64,000 nucleotides of DNA from Paenibacillus xylanexedens (GCF_007676705.1 NZ_VEBF01000003.1:186001-250000), one strand, 5' to 3'; numbered from the stretch's first letter, positions 17,669 through 27,673 are shown. Translations and numbers: made by a program. Notes: a model not told the origin generated them from the sequence alone.

Positions 17669-18505
17669 TTGAACATCGTTGAAGCACTCGTTGCAGCAAG
17701 TCCGTATTTTAAAATTATGCTGAAAGAACACGATATCATGATTGCAGTAACCGATACCGAGAAGTTCTGGTATTATGTTCCCAGCAACGAACTCGATCTG
17801 GGCATCAAGGCAGGAGATCCCATCTCCCTGGATGACCCTACTCTCCGCCGTGCACTGATCCATGGCGAGACTTCAGCCAATCGTATTGATGCCAAGTTCT
17901 ATGGCACATCCATTAATTCGGCAGCCACACCGCTTCGCGATGAGCAAGGAAACATTGTGGGCACACTTGCGATTGGGTTCTCTCTGCAAAACGAGGAAAA
18001 GCTGGAGTACTTCACCGAATTGATTGGCGGAATCAGCGGTAAACTGACAGATATGGTGCAGACGGTTGCTGCGCAATCCGAGCAATTGACGGCCTCTTCT
18101 ACGCAGATCCTGGACAATACCCGCATGGCTGTACAAAACTCAGGCGAAGTGAACAAAGTTGCAGCATTCATTCGTGAGATCTCAGAGCAAACCAATCTAT
18201 TGGGCCTGAACGCAGCCATCGAAGCAGCCCGAGCAGGCGAAGCAGGCGCAGGGTTCAGCGTCGTTGCATCGGAAGTGCGTAAACTTTCTACAGGTACCAA
18301 AGAAGCTACGGTGAACATCGAACGTTCCTTGAAAGATGTCCAGCATTCCATCCAGCAGATGGAGCAAGAGATCACTTCGATCTCACAGTCGAGCAACCAA
18401 CAGGCTGTGCTGGTAACCGAGTTCAGCGAGGTCATTGATCAGTTGAACAGCGTAAGCCATGATCTGAAAGTGTTCATTGAATCCATGCTGCTAAAGGCAG
18501 AATAG
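17669..18505 (+). CDS. Soluble methyl-accepting chemotaxis protein (YfmS-like)
   Basis: The 278-residue protein has no membrane segment. The N-terminal 110 residues form a small sensor domain of the kind found in Bacillus YfmS. The C-terminal part is a short signalling hairpin with the tip SEQTNLLGLNAAIEAARAG. A TTG start is used, with AGGAGCTG eight bases upstream and no better in-frame start. The product would be a cytoplasmic input to the CheA kinase. The ligand is unknown. Confidence 0.88.
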   Translation: MNIVEALVAASPYFKIMLKEHDIMIAVTDTEKFWYYVPSNELDLGIKAGDPISLDDPTLRRALIHGETSANRIDAKFYGTSINSAATPLRDEQGNIVGTLAIGFSLQNEEKLEYFTELIGGISGKLTDMVQTVAAQSEQLTASSTQILDNTRMAVQNSGEVNKVAAFIREISEQTNLLGLNAAIEAARAGEAGAGFSVVASEVRKLSTGTKEATVNIERSLKDVQHSIQQMEQEITSISQSSNQQAVLVTEFSEVIDQLNSVSHDLKVFIESMLLKAE

Positions 18506-18645
18506 ATCCGATTACGATGACCCTAACTCAAATGACCAACCATATATAAGAGACGCTACACCAAAGCGTTATCGAGCACTACATGTTCCAACTCAATAAC
18601 TAGATCAGCAAGCTATGCTGATCACCAAATTCAGCACTCACATTG

Positions 18646-18682
18646 AACTCCCTGTGCGATTAACGTCACGGGGAGTTTTTTT
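18646..18682 (+). terminator. Intrinsic terminator after soluble chemoreceptor gene
   Basis: Stem AACTCCC(T)GTG / CAC(G)GGGAGTT followed by a run of T. A separate perfect 8-bp hairpin (GATCAGCA...TGCTGATC, 18603-18623) lies 23 bases upstream without a T run. Confidence 0.85.
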
Positions 18683-18715
18683 ATTTTATACAATAGGAGC
18701 CATATCACGGTCCTT

Positions 18716-19327
18716 CTATGAATAGATGAGCTTCCATAGCATCATGCATGCCAGACCGACCATGACTAGAGCAGACAATCGATTGAACACCAGACTGATG
18801 CGTCCAGTACGATCCGTTCTGCCAATCACCCTGCCTGCGCCTGCAAGTCCCATGAACCATATCCAAGATACAGCCGCGGCTGTCAGGGCAAAATAAATGC
18901 GCTCCACCCCTTCATACTGAAGTGAACTGGTGCCAATCAAGGCAACCGTGTCCAGCAGTGCATGGGGATTGAGTAAAGATACCGATGCGGCGAACGCAAT
19001 TTGTCGTCCTGCTGACATTACCGTCTGCGAACCTTGCACAGATTCGGACGACCGCCAAATACTCCATGCCATATAGAGCAGAAACAAGCTTCCTACTGCA
19101 TACAGCCCATTCGCCAGTAATGGCCATTGCAGCAAAATGAGCGACACCCCTCCGACGGCTGCCCCGATTAACAGCGTATCACTGATCCCTGCCGTTATTA
19201 CTGCAGGCAGGGCATGTATATAACGCTTTTGCCTCATGCCTTGGTTAAAAATAAATACATTCTGCACACCCAGTGGCAAAATCAGGCCAAACGCCAGAAC
19301 TACTGCGTGAATAACAACCTCCATCAT
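18716..19327 (-). CDS. LysE/ArgO-family amino acid exporter
   Basis: Membrane protein of 203 residues with about six hydrophobic segments. The N-terminal signature GLILPLGVQNVFIFNQG is characteristic of LysE/ArgO exporters, which expel basic or other amino acids. GGGGGAAG precedes a double ATG start. It is divergent from a MocR-type regulator gene 135 bases away, a common arrangement for exporter-regulator pairs. The substrate is not visible from sequence. Confidence 0.85.
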   Translation of the reverse strand: MMEVVIHAVVLAFGLILPLGVQNVFIFNQGMRQKRYIHALPAVITAGISDTLLIGAAVGGVSLILLQWPLLANGLYAVGSLFLLYMAWSIWRSSESVQGSQTVMSAGRQIAFAASVSLLNPHALLDTVALIGTSSLQYEGVERIYFALTAAAVSWIWFMGLAGAGRVIGRTDRTGRISLVFNRLSALVMVGLACMMLWKLIYS

Positions 19328-19462
19328 CGTTCTTCCCCCTTATCTCTGTCCTCCATATTAGGGGAGATCATTCCTAACGTAACCAACCACTTGGATGGCA
19401 TCAGACCCAACCAAATGATATAGTGTTTGTTACAAAGTCAAACGGAGGTGATTCTACCTGTC

Positions 19463-20956
19463 ATGGAACGTTCTGATTCCCGGCTAAACATGGGTTGGAA
19501 GCCGAATCCTTCTCTCGACTTGCCCTTGTATCGCCAGATTGAAGCCTATATCCGCCAGAAAATCACAACGGGCGAATGGTCAGCAGGATATCGTCTCCCC
19601 TCACAGCGATTATGGGCTGAGTCCATGGGGGTGAACCGCAGTACATTGGTCACTGCCCTGGATAATCTGGCCGCCGCAGGTCTGATTGAAGGCAGACATG
19701 GCGGGGGAACCTATATTTCCGGCTCCGGTTGGCATGGCATGGCTCACGGAGCCATGCCCAACTGGAACGAAGCCATCGAGGAGGGTTGGTATTATCCCAA
19801 CCTGCCCGAGATCCAGCAGATTAATCAGGCTGAATTCCGGCCTGGCATCATACGACTCGGTACAGGGGAGCTTGCCCCGGAGCTGATGCCTCAGGATGCT
19901 TTTAACGATATTCTACACTCCCTGTCCCAGCGTTCTCGTACACTCAACTACTTGGAACCTCAAGGAAGCCTGGAGCTTCGTGAGGCTTTATCCGCCCATT
20001 TGCAGACGACTGGCATTCAGGCCTCTCCAGATTCCATACTGATCGTATCCGGCTCACTTCAGGCCCTACACTTGATTTCGGTCGGACTGCTCCCTCGCGG
20101 ATCAGCGGTTTTGCTGGAAAAACCGTCGTATCTCTATTCCATTCACGCCTTTCAGTCAGCAGGGTTGAAAATGAGTGGTATCCCGATGGATGACGAAGGA
20201 TTACATATTGCACGTCTGGAGGACGCTGCGCAGCATGTAAAAGATCAAGATCACATCTCGCTTCTTTACACGATCCCGAGCTTTCACAATCCCACCGGCT
20301 CTGTGATGAGTGATCACCGCCGGGAAGAACTGATGACCACCGCTCGAACACTAGGCATCTCCATACTGGAGGATGCTGCTTACAGTGATCTGTGGCTGGA
20401 AACTCCTCCTCCCTCATCACTGAAGGCACGTGACAGGGAAGGACGGGTGCTGCATATGGGTACTCTGTCAAAGGCAGTCAGTCCCGGTCTGCGCCTCGGA
20501 TGGCTAGTCGGGCCAGAGCCGGTCATTCGCCGTCTCGCAGATATCAAGATGCAGACCGATTATGGCACCAGTTCACTCGCCCAAGAAGCCGCTGCCCTGT
20601 GGTTCGCCGAAGGACATCACACTGGAAATATGGAACGCCTTCGCCCTGAACTGCGCAAACGCAGAGATATCATGCTTGATCTATTGCAACGTCACTTCCA
20701 TGGGATTGCGGAGTGGAAGATACCTGCTGGTGGGTTTTACATCTGGTTGCAATTCATTGTCTCCCCTCTCTCTATCCGCCAATTGTTCCATACCTGTCTG
20801 GAGCAAAATGTACTTATTCACCCGGGCTATCTGTATGACCGGCTGGATGCGAGTCATATTCGGCTCTCTTACGCCTATGCTTCACCTGATGAGATGGAGC
20901 GTGGACTACAATGCCTCGCAGAGGCTGTCCACAGGCTTATGGATTCTGACTCCTGA
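19463..20956 (+). CDS. MocR-type regulator (GntR helix-turn-helix fused to aminotransferase domain)
   Basis: The N-terminal winged-helix domain (LYRQIEAYIRQKITTGEW, RLPSQRLWAESMGVNRST) is of GntR type. It is joined to a fold-type I aminotransferase-like domain with the pyridoxal-phosphate lysine in HMGTLSKAVSPGLRLGW. Such proteins sense an amino acid or vitamin B6 through PLP. The start is uncertain: GGAGGTGAT lies 10 bases before the chosen ATG, and a TTG at 19427 would add 12 residues. The divergent LysE-type exporter is the likely target. Confidence 0.88.
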   Translation: MERSDSRLNMGWKPNPSLDLPLYRQIEAYIRQKITTGEWSAGYRLPSQRLWAESMGVNRSTLVTALDNLAAAGLIEGRHGGGTYISGSGWHGMAHGAMPNWNEAIEEGWYYPNLPEIQQINQAEFRPGIIRLGTGELAPELMPQDAFNDILHSLSQRSRTLNYLEPQGSLELREALSAHLQTTGIQASPDSILIVSGSLQALHLISVGLLPRGSAVLLEKPSYLYSIHAFQSAGLKMSGIPMDDEGLHIARLEDAAQHVKDQDHISLLYTIPSFHNPTGSVMSDHRREELMTTARTLGISILEDAAYSDLWLETPPPSSLKARDREGRVLHMGTLSKAVSPGLRLGWLVGPEPVIRRLADIKMQTDYGTSSLAQEAAALWFAEGHHTGNMERLRPELRKRRDIMLDLLQRHFHGIAEWKIPAGGFYIWLQFIVSPLSIRQLFHTCLEQNVLIHPGYLYDRLDASHIRLSYAYASPDEMERGLQCLAEAVHRLMDSDS

Positions 20957-20991
20957 CTTCGAATGCTGCTTCCTGATTTCACAACCAAAAC

Positions 20992-21031
20992 AGCCTTGAC
21001 CTGAAAGGACCGTGTCCTTCAGATCAAGGCT
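20992..21031. terminator. Bidirectional terminator hairpin between convergent genes
   Basis: Long stem with arms AGCCTTGA-CTGAA-GGAC and GTCC-TTCAG-TCAAGGCT around a three-base loop. T runs are short on both strands. It separates the MocR-type gene from the leftward sugar operon. Confidence 0.75.
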
Positions 21032-21111
21032 ATTTGCGTAAGTTTCCTAAGTGTGTTCGAATACCAAAAGCGCGTAGCTACCGGTGAAGTTACGGGATTC
21101 CCTCAAATGTT

Positions 21112-21939
21112 TTACCCCTTTACAGCACCCTCTGCAATACCTTCCATGATGAACTTCTGGAAGAACGCGTAGATTAGAATAACCGGAATCGCAGTCAGTA
21201 CCAGGGAGGACAGAATCAACGGCCATTCCTTGTTATATTCACCAAACAGCATGTTCGTGGACAGAATCAGCGTATAGCGATTCACATCGGTCAACATAAG
21301 CAGTGGCAACAAGAAGTCATTCCAGATCCACAGGAAGTCCAGGATCGCGATGGTGACTGTGATCGGAAGCAAGAGCGGGAAGATAATCTGGAAGAATGTC
21401 TGGAACTCATTACATCCGTCCATCTGAGCCGATTCCTCCAATTCACGCGGAATGGACTTCACAAACCCGTGATAGAGGAAGATTGCCATGTTCACACCAA
21501 GTCCGATATAGATCAGGGCCAATCCGTACGTGCTTCCCTGTACACCCATGCCTTTGGCTACCCGTGTCAGTGGAATCATGATCGAGTGGAACGGTACCAG
21601 CATGGATGCAACAAACAGGAAGAAGATCAGGTTGCTCAAACGTCCGGAGGTACGTGACAGCTTGTATCCCGCAAGTGAGGCACAGAAGACGATTCCCCCG
21701 ATCCCCAGAAAGGATACAATCGCCGAGTTCATCGAACTGCCCATCAGATTGATTTTGTTAAACGCGTCCGAGTAATTCTCCCAGTGAAGCGTTGTCGGCA
21801 GCGCGATAAAAGATTGGAACATCTCACCCTGTGTTTTGAAAGAGTTCACCACCGCCATGTAGATCGGCAGCATGGCGACGAGAGAGCCCAGAATCAGCAG
21901 CAGTCGAATCAGATAACTGTTCAGTCGTTGCATCCTCAT
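21112..21939 (-). CDS. Carbohydrate ABC transporter permease (MalG type)
   Basis: Second membrane subunit of a sugar importer, with six hydrophobic segments and the MalG-type ATPase contact motif EESAQMDGCNEFQTFFQIIFPLL. The length of 275 residues is typical. Its ATG overlaps the stop of the upstream permease by four bases. No ATPase is encoded in this operon, so a shared MsmX-type ATPase is probably used, as is common for this family in Bacillota. Confidence 0.9.
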   Translation of the reverse strand: MRMQRLNSYLIRLLLILGSLVAMLPIYMAVVNSFKTQGEMFQSFIALPTTLHWENYSDAFNKINLMGSSMNSAIVSFLGIGGIVFCASLAGYKLSRTSGRLSNLIFFLFVASMLVPFHSIMIPLTRVAKGMGVQGSTYGLALIYIGLGVNMAIFLYHGFVKSIPRELEESAQMDGCNEFQTFFQIIFPLLLPITVTIAILDFLWIWNDFLLPLLMLTDVNRYTLILSTNMLFGEYNKEWPLILSSLVLTAIPVILIYAFFQKFIMEGIAEGAVKG

Positions 21940-22820
21940 GCTTCCACCTCTTTCTTCTTCATGACGGTGATCTGGATGAGTGTAAAGATGAGTACGATGA
22001 TGAACAGCACAACCGATTTGGCACTCGCATAGCCGTATCTGAAGTTATTGGAGAACGCTTCTTCATAGATGTTCATCGTGATAACCTGCGTGGCTCTGCC
22101 CGGTCCACCACCCGTCAGTCCATACACCACTTCAAACACTTTGAATGCTCCGTTCAGTGTCAGGAAGAAACAGATGGTCACAGCATGGGTAATCATCGGC
22201 AACACCACATTGCGCAGCACCTGGAATGCGTTGGCCCCATCAATAACAGCCGCTTCCTTGAGACTTTTCGGCACACCCTGGAGAGCAGCCAGATAGATGA
22301 TCATCATATAACCTACACCGTTCCATAGCGATACGATCAGAATGGAGTAAAATGAAAACTTCGGATCACCCAGCCATTGCTGGTCCAGGAACGAAAAGGC
22401 CAGTTTCTGTGCGAGCTGTGGCAGCACCTGAGAGAAGATGAATGTCCACATGAAAGCACTGATGATCGTACTGATCATATTAGGCATGAAAAACAGGGTC
22501 CGGAAGAGCCCCTTGCTGCGCGTCCGTGACTCGATCAACACGGCGAGCAGCAAGGCAATTCCATTTTGCAGAATCAACATAAATATTACATATTTCATCG
22601 TGAACCACAGGGAGTTCAGAAAGTCAGGATCTTCTTTGAACAATTCCACAAAGTTGCCCAGACCGATAAAGCTGTAATCCCGATTAAGTCCGTTCCAATC
22701 TGTCAGACTATAGAACATGCCACTAAACGTAGGGTACAGCAGGAAAATCGCATAGATGACAAAGGCAGGCGCAGTGAACGCGAGCAGTGACAGATACTTC
22801 TTGAACACATTCGTAGCCAT
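21936..22820 (-). CDS. Carbohydrate ABC transporter permease (MalF/UgpA type)
   Basis: Partner permease of 294 residues with six hydrophobic segments and the contact motif KEAAVIDGANAFQVLRNVVLPMI. GGGGGAG lies just before the start. It follows the binding-protein gene by 180 bases and overlaps the next permease by four bases, so the pair is probably made in equal amounts. Confidence 0.9.
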   Translation of the reverse strand: MATNVFKKYLSLLAFTAPAFVIYAIFLLYPTFSGMFYSLTDWNGLNRDYSFIGLGNFVELFKEDPDFLNSLWFTMKYVIFMLILQNGIALLLAVLIESRTRSKGLFRTLFFMPNMISTIISAFMWTFIFSQVLPQLAQKLAFSFLDQQWLGDPKFSFYSILIVSLWNGVGYMMIIYLAALQGVPKSLKEAAVIDGANAFQVLRNVVLPMITHAVTICFFLTLNGAFKVFEVVYGLTGGGPGRATQVITMNIYEEAFSNNFRYGYASAKSVVLFIIVLIFTLIQITVMKKKEVEA

Positions 22821-23000
22821 TGGTTCTCCCCCTTTTCACTCGAAGCGGATGATTGTAAACGAGGGAACGAAGAACGTTCTGCCTGCCGTATCATCTGCTT
22901 GGAGACTGCGACGAAATAAAGTACCGCTAATTTGTTGACAAAACTCCCAAAACCGTTGAGATTTGCCAACAAAAGCGGATACTCCATTCCTCACAACTCC

Positions 23001-24281
23001 TTACTTGTTGACTTTGTTGTAGGATTTCCACGCCTTGTCGAGCGCATCGATAACCTGCTGTTGATTTAATTGCCCAGAGTAGTAGCCTTGCAACGCTTTG
23101 CCTGACTCGTCTTTCACCGCTTGAGGGAGGGATGGGTCCTCATAAGCTTTACCTTCACTCACATATTTCTGGGCATCGTCTACCCATGGGAAGCTCTTGA
23201 AGTCATGGATCTTGGCAACCGGATTGAACTTGAGTGCTTCGAAGAATGCACTTGAATCCTTGTCATCGAGAATGTAGTTCACGAAATCGAGTGCCACTTC
23301 TTTGTTTTTGCTAGATGACGATACTGCCAGTGAAGTGGAGGTGCTCAGATTGATTTTGGTATCATCCGGATTGTCATTGATCGGCATTGGTGCTACACCA
23401 AAGTTCAAGTTCGGGTTGGACTTCAGAATGGTTTCGGCAAACCATGGTCCCTGAATCCACATCGCGGCGCTTCCAGATGCGAAGGCTGCTGAACCATCAT
23501 CTCCGCCCACTTCCAGCGCTTTGTCCGTTCCATTGGCATTGACGAGATCGAAGATATCAAACAATGCTTTCATATCGGAGAAGGAGCCCTGATCCTGATT
23601 CATCTTCTCCACGAAGTCTTTGTGCTCAGACTGAGTTAATGCACCCACGGTAAGTGGCAGGAATAATTGCGGAATCCAGGCTTCTTTGTAGGACAGTTCA
23701 AACGGTGTAATGTTGGCTGCTTTGAGTTTCTCCACGACCGCTTTCATTTCCGTTAACGTCGTTGGCACTTCCAGCCCTTGCTCTTTGAAAATATCTTTAT
23801 TGTACAGATAGCCCCATGATACTGTTTCCAATGGAACAGCTACGACTTTGCCCTCCGCATCCGTTATGGAAGGTTTAACCGAATCCAGCAGCTTATCGAC
23901 AAAAGGTTGGCCCGACAGGTCTTCCAGATAACCCGCTTTGCTGAATGGTGGAATCTCATTGACTGCATGCAGGGCGAACACATCCGGTGCATCATTGGAG
24001 GCGAGGCGAGTCTTCAGAATCTGAGGTGCATTGTCCGCAGGCGGCATCTCCAGTTGCACGTTCACCTCAATGTTTTTCTCTGCCTTCTCCTTGGCTTTGA
24101 ACTGTTCTATATATTTATCGTAATGTTCTTTCAGCCGAGGTTGTGCGACGAATACTTTGAGTGACACCGTGCTGCCTGATGCCGATTCTTCCTGCCCATT
24201 GTCCGTTCCTGCATTGGAGCCGCAACCTGCGAGCAGAACACTGACCAGTACCGCACTTGCTACGCTTTTCCATACTTTCAT
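23001..24281 (-). CDS. Sugar ABC transporter substrate-binding lipoprotein (family 1 type)
   Basis: The signal peptide MKVWKSVASAVLVSVLLAGC ends in a lipobox, so the protein is anchored outside the membrane. The mature part has the extracellular solute-binding family 1 features: PDVFALHAVNEIPPFSKAGYLEDL near the front and a GSAAMWIQGPWF stretch in the middle. It delivers an oligosaccharide to the two permeases. The GH42 gene upstream suggests a galactoside ligand. A cre site lies 63-75 bases before the start codon. Confidence 0.9.
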   Translation of the reverse strand: MKVWKSVASAVLVSVLLAGCGSNAGTDNGQEESASGSTVSLKVFVAQPRLKEHYDKYIEQFKAKEKAEKNIEVNVQLEMPPADNAPQILKTRLASNDAPDVFALHAVNEIPPFSKAGYLEDLSGQPFVDKLLDSVKPSITDAEGKVVAVPLETVSWGYLYNKDIFKEQGLEVPTTLTEMKAVVEKLKAANITPFELSYKEAWIPQLFLPLTVGALTQSEHKDFVEKMNQDQGSFSDMKALFDIFDLVNANGTDKALEVGGDDGSAAFASGSAAMWIQGPWFAETILKSNPNLNFGVAPMPINDNPDDTKINLSTSTSLAVSSSSKNKEVALDFVNYILDDKDSSAFFEALKFNPVAKIHDFKSFPWVDDAQKYVSEGKAYEDPSLPQAVKDESGKALQGYYSGQLNQQQVIDALDKAWKSYNKVNK

Positions 24282-24343
24282 CTCTTATGACCTCCCGGTG
24301 TGTAACTGGTTTGTCTTTCATAGGCTCATTATATATCAGAGAA

Positions 24344-24356
24344 TGAAAGCGCTTCA
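24344..24356. promoter_or_regulatory. cre site (CcpA operator) at sugar binding-protein promoter
   Basis: TGAAAGCGCTTCA is a perfect palindromic match to the Bacillota catabolite-responsive element. On the minus strand a TATAAT lies about 20 bases downstream, so the site overlaps the -35 region of the binding-protein promoter. It predicts CcpA repression in the presence of preferred sugars. Confidence 0.75.
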
Positions 24357-24428
24357 TTGGACAAAATTAGACTCCTGCATTGGATTATTTTAAACCTTAA
24401 TCCAACCAAAAGTGTTCCCTCGAACGAC

Positions 24429-25538
24429 TCATTCCGTGCTACTGCCTGAATTGTCTGACATACGAGGTTGTCCCTTCCGCATCTCCCCCGGTGAAACTCC
24501 GAAATGTTTCTTGAACACCCGATAGAAGTAGGACACGTCTTCATAACCCGCCATCTCGGCAATATGCTTGAACGGAATCTGTTCATCCATCACCCATTCC
24601 TTCGCTCGCGTCATGCGTAACTGGACAACATAGTCGGTCACATTCACCTCATACTCCTTCTTGAATACCTTGCTGAGATATTCCTTGCTGACAAAAAAGA
24701 TCTGGGCGAGCTGCTCCAGCGTAATCATCTCCATACAATGCTGCTCCATGTACTGCTTCACCTCATTCAGGTTCAGCTTGTTTTTGAACTTGCGCTGCGC
24801 AATCAGCTGCTCCAAAGCCTGATAGTAAGGTGCAGATATCCACTCCACTGCAGCAGATATAGATGTCAGTGCAGCCGCAGGAGGTAGCGCTGTTGCCACT
24901 GGCCGCTCGTACAAGCCGTTGGAGACGCACAACTCATCCAGCAAAGCCTGTAATTCATAAGCCACCCGCCCGAGCTGCCGGGGTCTGTTAATCTCGCATC
25001 GTTCCAGCTTCTGCTGTAATTGCTGGAACCATTCCCGCAGACTCTGAACGTTCAGGTCATTAAACCGTAGGCGAGCCTGCTGCTGAAACAAAGAAAAATC
25101 ACCAGCAAACGCAGAGGGATACGACTCCCATGATTCAGGCGCAGATTCAGCCTTTTCCAAATCTCTTGCACATTTGGCCAGTACACCATTGAGTTCATCC
25201 GGATTCACCGGTTTAAGCAGATAATCAGCAGCCCGATGGCGAATCGCATGTTTTGCATAATTGAAGTCGTCATATCCACTCACCACGATCACCTTGATCT
25301 GTGGGTATTGTCCGCTCAGAGTCTGTAGCAGCTCCACACCGTCTGTGCCGGGCATGCGCATGTCCGTAATGATAATGTGAGGCTGATGCTGCTTGACCAG
25401 TTGTATGGCCTGCTCGCCATCCTCTGCCTCACCTGCAACGGTCATGCCAAGTTCATTCCAATCTCCGAGGTTGCGCAAAATATCCCGGTTCCACGGTTCA
25501 TCGTCCACCAGCAGCACTCTGTACAGTTCATTGTTCAC
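24429..25538 (-). CDS. Response regulator with AraC-type DNA-binding domain (YesN family)
   Basis: The N-terminal receiver domain has the acidic pair (LLVDDEPWNRD) and the phosphoacceptor aspartate in IIITDMRMPGTDG. The C-terminal 100 residues are an AraC double helix-turn-helix (ITLEQLAQIFFVSKEYLSK, HIAEMAGYEDVSYFYRVFK). The ATG overlaps the kinase stop by four bases. It most likely activates the downstream binding-protein and permease genes. Confidence 0.92.
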   Translation of the reverse strand: MNNELYRVLLVDDEPWNRDILRNLGDWNELGMTVAGEAEDGEQAIQLVKQHQPHIIITDMRMPGTDGVELLQTLSGQYPQIKVIVVSGYDDFNYAKHAIRHRAADYLLKPVNPDELNGVLAKCARDLEKAESAPESWESYPSAFAGDFSLFQQQARLRFNDLNVQSLREWFQQLQQKLERCEINRPRQLGRVAYELQALLDELCVSNGLYERPVATALPPAAALTSISAAVEWISAPYYQALEQLIAQRKFKNKLNLNEVKQYMEQHCMEMITLEQLAQIFFVSKEYLSKVFKKEYEVNVTDYVVQLRMTRAKEWVMDEQIPFKHIAEMAGYEDVSYFYRVFKKHFGVSPGEMRKGQPRMSDNSGSSTE

Positions 25539-27325
25539 AAGGCTTCGCCTCCTGTATTGCAGGGGATTCGTACCGTAACGCTCGTCCCCTGTCCGTATTC
25601 ACTTTCCATGTTCATCCCGTATTCAGGTCCAAAATGCATCACCATTCGTGAGGCCGCATTGACCAGTCCAATACTTGTACCTGAACTCCACACCCGATCT
25701 GCCTGCCGGGTAAGCCGCTCCAGTCTGGACTGCATCTCCGTTAGTTTCTCAGCATCCATACCCACACCGTTATCACAAATTCGAATGGTTACATCTGTAG
25801 GTTCACAGACGACCTCAATGCCCAGCTTCCACTCGCCCTGCTTCTTCTCCAGACCATGTAAAAATGCGTTCTCCACAATCGGTTGCAGAGACAACTTGGG
25901 AATATAACACGCCCGAAGTTCCCCAGTAATCTCCAGGGTATATTCAAGCCTGCCGGCAAAACGCTGCTTCTGAATTAGCATATAATGCTCCAGCTGGTCC
26001 AGTTCAGACTGCAGGGGCACAAGCCCATCGGGCGCTCGCACAATATAACGAAACATCTCGCTCAAGGCTCGAATGACCTTGTAACTGTCTGCCGGTTTTT
26101 GCGAGTAGACCATGCCACCAATCATCTGCAACGTATTTTGCAGGAAATGCGGATGGATCTGGGATTGCAGTGCTTTGAGTTCGGCCGTCTGCTTCTCCAA
26201 ATTCATCAGGTAGTTGTCGCGAATATGTTCCCGAATACGACTTGCCATGCCGTGCAGGTTTTTCTCCAGCAGGCCAATCTCATCTACCCGGCCGCTTCGT
26301 ACTACTTCCCTATCCTTGATCAGCTGGATACCCTTCATGGAATTTGCCAGTCTGACAATGGGCTTCGATGTACGCCAGGCCATCAGCGCAGCTAGTCCCA
26401 CAGATATGACGGTGGCCAGGCCACCCACGAACAGTCCGTATTTCATCGTGTCCAAAGCACTTTCGTTAACGACATGGGCAGGTACAATCTTGATCACACG
26501 CAATCCTGACGGCTCAATGGAATGAAAGAATACGTATTCCTTGGGCGTACGGATGAAGCCCGAACTTTCTTTCGTGCCTGCCAATTTCTCCAGTGCTTCC
26601 GCAGACGGCTGAATCTCTTGGTTTGGCTGATAGACCGGACTGCCCGCGCTGTCAGCAATGTATACCGCATATTCTCCACGGCTATTCAGCAGCTCCAGCG
26701 TCTGATTGAACTCAGCCCACTTGACCTCCAGACTGATGGCACCGATCTGTGCCTGATCCTCGAAGCGGTTCATGCTGCGGGTCATGTGAAACTTTTGTGG
26801 ATCGTCCGGATCATTGATAATCGTAAAATCTTTATGTTGTGCGAAAAGTTCATGATACCCTTCCGGAATTTCCGATACCGCTTTGATGCGAGAATCCATG
26901 GAGTTGAAGGTGAACAGGGTGTCCAATTCTTTCAGGTATAGTTCAACGCCAAATACATAATTGCCAGCGGAATAGTATACACTGTTCAGCATATTGAATA
27001 CGGCCTTCTGTTCATCGAATCGACTGGCTGCTGGCGCTTCCTGGTTCAACGCCAGATATTGATGCAATTCGTCACTGATCTGAATCGAATAGATAATATT
27101 GTTCATGCGGGCGAACTGTTCACCCAGATAGATAGAGGCCCAGTTCATATTGGCCCGGTTGGTCTCCATAATCTCCTCTTCCATGGAAGAGCGGGTATTC
27201 TCGGCTGCCATGGCGGTCATGGCAATGACGGGCAGAACGGCCAGCAGTGTCATGGTAAGAATCAATTTATTGCGAATGCTGCGTTTGAAAGGATCTGTCA
27301 GCTTCCGATAACATTCGGTAAACAC
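25535..27325 (-). CDS. Sensor histidine kinase (YesM family)
   Basis: Membrane sensor with two hydrophobic segments enclosing a large extracellular dCache-like region. These are followed by HAMP, the His_kinase motif with phosphoacceptor in SQIHPHFLQN, and an HATPase domain (DNGVGMD, GTSIGLVNAASR). The length of 596 residues is normal. It starts with GTG, with AGGAG ten bases upstream. A weak hairpin (about 27357-27389) lies before the start. It probably responds to the sugar or the loaded binding protein of this locus. Confidence 0.9.
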   Translation of the reverse strand: MFTECYRKLTDPFKRSIRNKLILTMTLLAVLPVIAMTAMAAENTRSSMEEEIMETNRANMNWASIYLGEQFARMNNIIYSIQISDELHQYLALNQEAPAASRFDEQKAVFNMLNSVYYSAGNYVFGVELYLKELDTLFTFNSMDSRIKAVSEIPEGYHELFAQHKDFTIINDPDDPQKFHMTRSMNRFEDQAQIGAISLEVKWAEFNQTLELLNSRGEYAVYIADSAGSPVYQPNQEIQPSAEALEKLAGTKESSGFIRTPKEYVFFHSIEPSGLRVIKIVPAHVVNESALDTMKYGLFVGGLATVISVGLAALMAWRTSKPIVRLANSMKGIQLIKDREVVRSGRVDEIGLLEKNLHGMASRIREHIRDNYLMNLEKQTAELKALQSQIHPHFLQNTLQMIGGMVYSQKPADSYKVIRALSEMFRYIVRAPDGLVPLQSELDQLEHYMLIQKQRFAGRLEYTLEITGELRACYIPKLSLQPIVENAFLHGLEKKQGEWKLGIEVVCEPTDVTIRICDNGVGMDAEKLTEMQSRLERLTRQADRVWSSGTSIGLVNAASRMVMHFGPEYGMNMESEYGQGTSVTVRIPCNTGGEAL

Positions 27326-27444
27326 AGCGCATCCACTCCTGAGCTAAAATAAGACAAACGCCCCAGCATAGAAGCCGAGGGCGCTTTGGTCTTTATATTC
27401 GTTTGGAAATGTTAAAATATCACGTTATACAATAGAATGAATGG

Positions 27445-27632
27445 TTACACGAGATCACTACGTGGTCAGAACAACCCTCTGATCGCTGTTATCACCGGAT
27501 TTTTTTGATTCCCTTATCTAAGGGGAAAATCCGTTGATAAAGGCGAGGTGTATGCTTCCGATGCAGCTTTCTTTCAGAAAGCTTTTAGCTCCGCTTCCTC
27601 AGGTTATTTCTGCCCTCTCCGTTAACGTGTAC
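27445..27632 (+). repeat. MITE-like foldback repeat, copy 2 (long form)
   Basis: Runs from TTACAC to GTGTAC, with the same internal plan as copy 1: the TTATC...GATAA stem, then the AGCTTTC/GAAAGCT hairpin. It differs from copy 1 by scattered substitutions. It occupies most of the 350-base gap between the GH42 gene and the kinase gene. No gene is seen in that gap. Confidence 0.85.
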
Positions 27633-27673
27633 ATGTTAAATTCAACTTATATACCTATATTTATTATTTCCTA

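Noticed and set aside
18603..18623. Perfect 8-bp hairpin GATCAGCA...TGCTGATC
   Set aside because: No T run follows and a better terminator lies 23 bases downstream. A short perfect palindrome alone is not enough for a function.
27357..27389. Hairpin before the first sensor kinase, considered as a leader terminator
   Set aside because: The GC stem is short and mismatched, and the T tract is interrupted. It is too weak to claim attenuation.
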